Source of the DNA: JAUUSJ01 sp964439395
Lineage (GTDB): Bacteria > Bacillota > Clostridia > Lachnospirales > Lachnospiraceae
Direction of reading: 5' to 3'
NCBI GenBank assembly: GCA_964439395.1
Contig: CAYTNV010000003.1
Location: 1 to 64,000, forward strand
Length of the DNA: 64,000 nt
This document shows, piece after piece, positions 60,707 through 64,000 of the stretch (the stretch's first letter is position 1; each line of letters starts with the position of its first letter). The translations under genes were made by a program, and so were the position numbers. The notes beneath the pieces are model-generated. The model was not told the origin of the DNA. It did no database searches and saw only the letters and a program-made list of their open reading frames with translations.

Positions 60707-62299
60707 TTACTCTTCTTTTATTCGATAAGTAGTAGGTGTGATAAATTGAATCTTCATATCTTTTGCTCTCTTTGCAAGCTGCTCCTCAATACCATGATGT
60801 TTACTTATCATCTCCTGTGGTGCCGTAGAACCAATTAAATCCTTCTTATAAAAGTTAAGAGCAATATTTTCACTAAATCCATCAAATCCAGCTAAAGACA
60901 CACTATGCACTCCAGCCTTCACTAATAATTTCATTAACATCATTCCAGCACTATCACTTGCCTCTAAAGTAGAGTTTAGCAAGTCTGAATAATTTACAAC
61001 TCTCGCACTTTCTGGAACATCTTTAATATTGGATGTAAAAATAATCTTCTCAAGTGGACAAATCTTCTTTAATTGTTTGTATCTTCGATTACTACTTACA
61101 AATACAAAATCCACCTCATAATCTTCCGGCATAAAATTAACAGAAATTGTATATGGATTTTCTTTTTGAATATATGCATTCATCTCATCTTTATGCGATA
61201 CAATCGTTCTTCCAGATCCGATAACTAAAATCTCTCTATTTCTAAAACTCTCTCGAAGCTCATTAATGACATCTAAATCATTGATGGCATTTACTTGATA
61301 CTGCTGATACATATTTTCTATATATTTTCTGTCAAAAATAAGTCTCTTTTCTTTTGGAATCTGATCCAATAAAGTTGCAATATTAGGAACGGATATTGCC
61401 TGTTTTGCCAATAAATGAGTTGCATAATTTGGATGGCATCCCTTACTGGATGCAAGAAAATATGCCACAGAATATCCCCATGGAGTATCTGTATAAATTG
61501 GCATCAAACAGCCATCAATTCCCTCCAAAATAGGAAGTACATCATATCCATATCCATAATAGACATTGAGATAATCTGTCAATAGCTCTGTACAGAGGTT
61601 TCCTGCACCTCTTCCCATTCCATACATAGAAGAATCAATAATAATTGTCCTAACAGTAGGAAATTTAATCATATCTTGTGCATTGGCAAAAGACATCTGT
61701 ACATTATTATGCGAATGGAGACCTAAAGCGATATTTTTCTTTAAATTGCTGTCAATCAAATAAAGTCTTCTCTTGACATCATTTTGGAATAAAACACCCA
61801 ACGTATCTACTAGGTAAAAAGCATAAGGCTCAAGCTCATTGATTTTTTCAATTAAATCGAGCATATCCTTATCCGTATAATTCGCTGACCCAACTGGCTG
61901 CATAAATAATTTATAGCCTTTCTCCATAAGCTTTCTTCCCCAGTCAAACGCTTTTTCTATCTCATGCTGATGGAAGGTTACTCTAACTCCCTTAATATAT
62001 CCCTTAGATGCATCTGGAATTTTATCTGGATGAATTTCTTTTTCTCCGATAGCAATCATGCCGACATATAAAATATTGTCGTCTGGATTATTAAATACTG
62101 CCTTTATATTCTCTGTACTCTCATATAAAGAATAATCCTCGTTATACGGTTTATCTGTCAAAAATCCAGTCTCAATAATATCAATCTTTGCATTCGTAAG
62201 GTCTGTCAAAATCTCCCCGATTACATCCTTTCCAAAATGCCAATCATTGATATATCCGCCATCGCGTAATGTACAATCTAGTATTTTTATATTTCCCAT
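60707..62299 (-). CDS. DRE-TIM aldolase fused to a Rossmann-like domain
   Basis: 530 residues. Residues 1-300 are an HMGL-like/DRE-TIM metallolyase: KILDCTLRDGGYINDWHFG (metal Asp and Arg), FYLVDTLGVLF and the metal-binding GLHSHNNVQMSFANAQ, then GMGRGAGNLCTELL. This is the fold of 4-hydroxy-2-oxovalerate aldolases and related enzymes. Residues about 345-525 form a second domain starting ILVIGSGRTIVSHKDEMNAY, with VDFVFVSSNRRYKQL and HSVSLAGFDGFSENIALNFY, which resembles DUF115/Maf-type domains of surface-glycan enzymes. It precedes no other gene but follows a CMP-sugar synthetase by 34 bp, so it probably makes or modifies a keto-sugar. The exact substrate is unknown. Confidence 0.7.
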   Translation of the reverse strand: MGNIKILDCTLRDGGYINDWHFGKDVIGEILTDLTNAKIDIIETGFLTDKPYNEDYSLYESTENIKAVFNNPDDNILYVGMIAIGEKEIHPDKIPDASKGYIKGVRVTFHQHEIEKAFDWGRKLMEKGYKLFMQPVGSANYTDKDMLDLIEKINELEPYAFYLVDTLGVLFQNDVKRRLYLIDSNLKKNIALGLHSHNNVQMSFANAQDMIKFPTVRTIIIDSSMYGMGRGAGNLCTELLTDYLNVYYGYGYDVLPILEGIDGCLMPIYTDTPWGYSVAYFLASSKGCHPNYATHLLAKQAISVPNIATLLDQIPKEKRLIFDRKYIENMYQQYQVNAINDLDVINELRESFRNREILVIGSGRTIVSHKDEMNAYIQKENPYTISVNFMPEDYEVDFVFVSSNRRYKQLKKICPLEKIIFTSNIKDVPESARVVNYSDLLNSTLEASDSAGMMLMKLLVKAGVHSVSLAGFDGFSENIALNFYKKDLIGSTAPQEMISKHHGIEEQLAKRAKDMKIQFITPTTYRIKEE

Positions 62300-62333
62300 C
62301 TAAATTTATTACTCTCCTTTACTAAAATTTTTC

Positions 62334-63086
62334 TTAGTCAAGTACGATTTCACCGTTATCAATTTTCTTTTGGATAATCATCTTTACTTTTTCTAAGTCT
62401 TTCTTTGTATCGACAGACAATGTTGTCGCCTCTGTCATAATAAATTTCACCTTATGACCATTCTCAAGGAAACGGTACTCATCGATATCTTCTATACTCT
62501 CTAAATAACCTCTCTTTGTATTTGCGGCAAATTCCAAAGCTTTCTTTGTAAAGCATTGTACACCGACAAATTTCTTCAACTCGTAGTCGCTTCTTCCCTT
62601 TGGAAATGGAATTGGACTTCTAGCCATATACATGCCGTAGCTTTGCATATCTGTCGCAATTTTAATTTTAGAGGAGTCAAATGCATCGATTGGATCTCTA
62701 AGAATCATCATCGCATTGGCAAAATAGCTCTCATTAGGGTCAATCCCTTCTGGAATCATATCTTCAATACAACTTGATTCAATAAGTGGCTCGTCCCCGT
62801 TTACATTAATATAAAAATCTGCATCAATTTTTGTGGACACCTCATAGATTCTCTCTAAATGAGTCGGACAGTCCTCGGATGTCATAACCCATGGAATACC
62901 GTATTTATCACATACATCTCCCACAATTTGATTGTCTGTGGCAACATACGCCTCATCAATTCCTTTTGCGGCCTTTAAGCTGCGATAAACCCACCAAATC
63001 ATAGGATAACCACAAATATCTGCGATACCCTTTGCTGGAAATCTACTTGATGCATAACGGGATGGAATAACTCCAATAGTCTTCAT
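62334..63086 (-). CDS. KdsB/NeuA-like cytidylyltransferase
   Basis: 250-residue nucleotidyltransferase. The N-terminus IGVIPSRYASSRFPAKGIAD is the R-S-R-x-P-x-K motif of 3-deoxy-manno-octulosonate cytidylyltransferases, with YINVNGDEPLIE (metal Asp) and YMARSPIPFPKG. Such enzymes activate a 2-keto sugar acid with CMP. KdsB itself belongs to Gram-negative lipopolysaccharide; in this Gram-positive setting the sugar must be different. Neighbours are a DRE-TIM aldolase fusion and a transferase. It starts at an ATG and is 20 bp after the transferase gene. Confidence 0.85.
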   Translation of the reverse strand: MKTIGVIPSRYASSRFPAKGIADICGYPMIWWVYRSLKAAKGIDEAYVATDNQIVGDVCDKYGIPWVMTSEDCPTHLERIYEVSTKIDADFYINVNGDEPLIESSCIEDMIPEGIDPNESYFANAMMILRDPIDAFDSSKIKIATDMQSYGMYMARSPIPFPKGRSDYELKKFVGVQCFTKKALEFAANTKRGYLESIEDIDEYRFLENGHKVKFIMTEATTLSVDTKKDLEKVKMIIQKKIDNGEIVLD

Positions 63087-63106
63087 AATCTTTACCTCTC
63101 TATTCT

Positions 63107-64000
63107 TTATTTTCTGTAATCTAAAATTCCATCGCGGAGTAAAAACTTCTCCGCATTTTCTGTTTGATCTTGATATTTATTCATTGTATTTCTCATATTT
63201 TCAAACGCCGTCTGCTGCCTTTTTTGCTCACTTAAGGCGTATTCTAGCGCCTTAATTTTGCCCTGCATGACAAGCATTTGATTTACCTGTGCTGGTTTTA
63301 ATGAAATTGTCTTATCTGAATATTGTAATTCTTTTGTAAATTCCATTTTTCTTAATTTCTCCCTTACTTGCTCATCCTCACAATATAGCCAAATCTGATT
63401 ACTCATATCTATATATTGATTGTTCTTTTGCTTTAGTTCTAAATTCCATACAAGCAAATTAGAACTATCTAAATTTGGGTATTTTAAGAGGAACTGATAT
63501 CTATTTTGATAATTATCAAATAAAATAATATCTCTCTTTTTTATTTTTTCTAAATCGAGTTCTTCCTCTATCTTTGGTGTATTATCCGTCTCAACAAAGA
63601 TACAGTTCTCATGCTCGATATGGTTGTCTATCTTTAAAAGCTTTAAAAAATTTTCTAAGTAGGAGCTTTCCTTCATATTAATCATAATATTTCGCTCCTC
63701 TTTTAATTTTTCTATAAGCTTTGCCATCGCATATGCCACGTGAAGATAGGAGTAATTTACTTCAATATCTGGACTAAAGCTATAACTTTCCTCTGTCAAA
63801 GCTTCCACGCCCGCAATCGATGTAGAGCTGGCTGTAATCGCGCGCTTTAACTTTCTATCAAACATAAATGGTAAAAGCTCAGAAGGCAGGCTTCTTCGAA
63901 TGACAAAAGAATCTTTTATTATTTTCTCATAGTCAAAATAAATATCACTTGGATGTGGCTTAAATACAATTTCCATTCCCTCTGCAAAATAATCTAGCAG
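63107..64000 (-). CDS. Surface-polysaccharide transferase, 5' end outside the window
   Basis: 298 codons, open to the right edge; an ATG at 63976 is internal because the frame before it reads LLDYFAEG. Visible motifs are EIVFKPHPSDIYFDYEKI and KRAITASSTSIAGVEALTEE, which fit GT-B transferases of the polysialyltransferase or glycerophosphotransferase kind (a KPHP motif and an SSTS motif that bind the donor CMP). The C-terminus has charged helices (ALEYALSEQKRQQTAFENMR). With a CMP-sugar synthetase next to it, transfer of a CMP-activated keto-sugar is the working guess. Confidence 0.55.
   Translation of the reverse strand: MLDYFAEGMEIVFKPHPSDIYFDYEKIIKDSFVIRRSLPSELLPFMFDRKLKRAITASSTSIAGVEALTEESYSFSPDIEVNYSYLHVAYAMAKLIEKLKEERNIMINMKESSYLENFLKLLKIDNHIEHENCIFVETDNTPKIEEELDLEKIKKRDIILFDNYQNRYQFLLKYPNLDSSNLLVWNLELKQKNNQYIDMSNQIWLYCEDEQVREKLRKMEFTKELQYSDKTISLKPAQVNQMLVMQGKIKALEYALSEQKRQQTAFENMRNTMNKYQDQTENAEKFLLRDGILDYRK

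Noticed and set aside
1..64000. CRISPR arrays, rRNA and tRNA genes
   Set aside because: No regularly spaced repeats, no tRNA-like cloverleaf with CCA end, and no rRNA segments were recognised.

Overview
This 64 kb window is AT-rich chromosomal DNA from a spore-forming Clostridia, most likely a member of the Lachnospiraceae. The evidence is the sporulation genes gpr and spoIIP, a CIRCE-controlled hrcA-grpE-dnaK-dnaJ operon, and the gene order comEC-holA-rpsT-gpr-spoIIP-lepA-hemW-hrcA-grpE-dnaK-dnaJ-prmA-rsmE, which is typical of Firmicutes. The genus cannot be fixed from sequence alone.

Region 1 (1-15.8 kb) is an accessory exopolysaccharide (EPS) locus read leftward. It starts with a LoaP-type NusG paralogue (13880-14419) and runs through a UDP-glucuronate epimerase, a phosphohexomutase, GDP-mannose enzymes (manC, manA), three glycosyltransferases and a Wzy-like polymerase to an IS110-family element cut by the left edge. 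Three genes, all acyltransferases, are broken by what looks like one extra G in a poly-G run; two glycosyltransferases carry similar runs but stay in frame. Upstream of loaP is a 240 bp segment bounded by 25 bp inverted repeats (24/25 identical), holding a promoter that now points away from the operon, with a tyrosine recombinase gene next to it. This looks like a recombinase-controlled on/off switch for the operon, shown here in the OFF orientation, and it is the most interesting system in the window.

Region 2 (16.4-45.2 kb) is core genome: yajC, tgt, aroC, rsmE, prmA, the heat-shock operon, hemW, lepA, a NUDIX hydrolase behind a long structured leader, a PatB/MalY-like lyase, a TauE-like permease, spoIIP, gpr, rpsT, holA, comEC, a GerMN lipoprotein, a two-component system and comEA. 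Intergenic spaces carry a structured dispersed repeat of about 205 bp (two good copies plus remnants), a MITE-like element and an array of small hairpins.

Region 3 (45.3-59.4 kb) is arginine biosynthesis: argC-argJ-argB-argD leftward, argG and argH rightward, with an ArgR-like operator over the argG promoter. Between argG and argH lie a membrane Ser/Thr kinase translationally coupled to an Ig-like surface protein, and a small CmpB-like membrane protein. An rqcH/NFACT gene follows argH.

Region 4 (59.5-64 kb) has a membrane TPR protein and the start of a second surface-carbohydrate cluster: a DRE-TIM aldolase fused to a Rossmann-like domain, a KdsB-like cytidylyltransferase, and a partial transferase running off the right edge. 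Together these suggest synthesis of a CMP-activated keto-sugar. No rRNA, tRNA or CRISPR array was seen.
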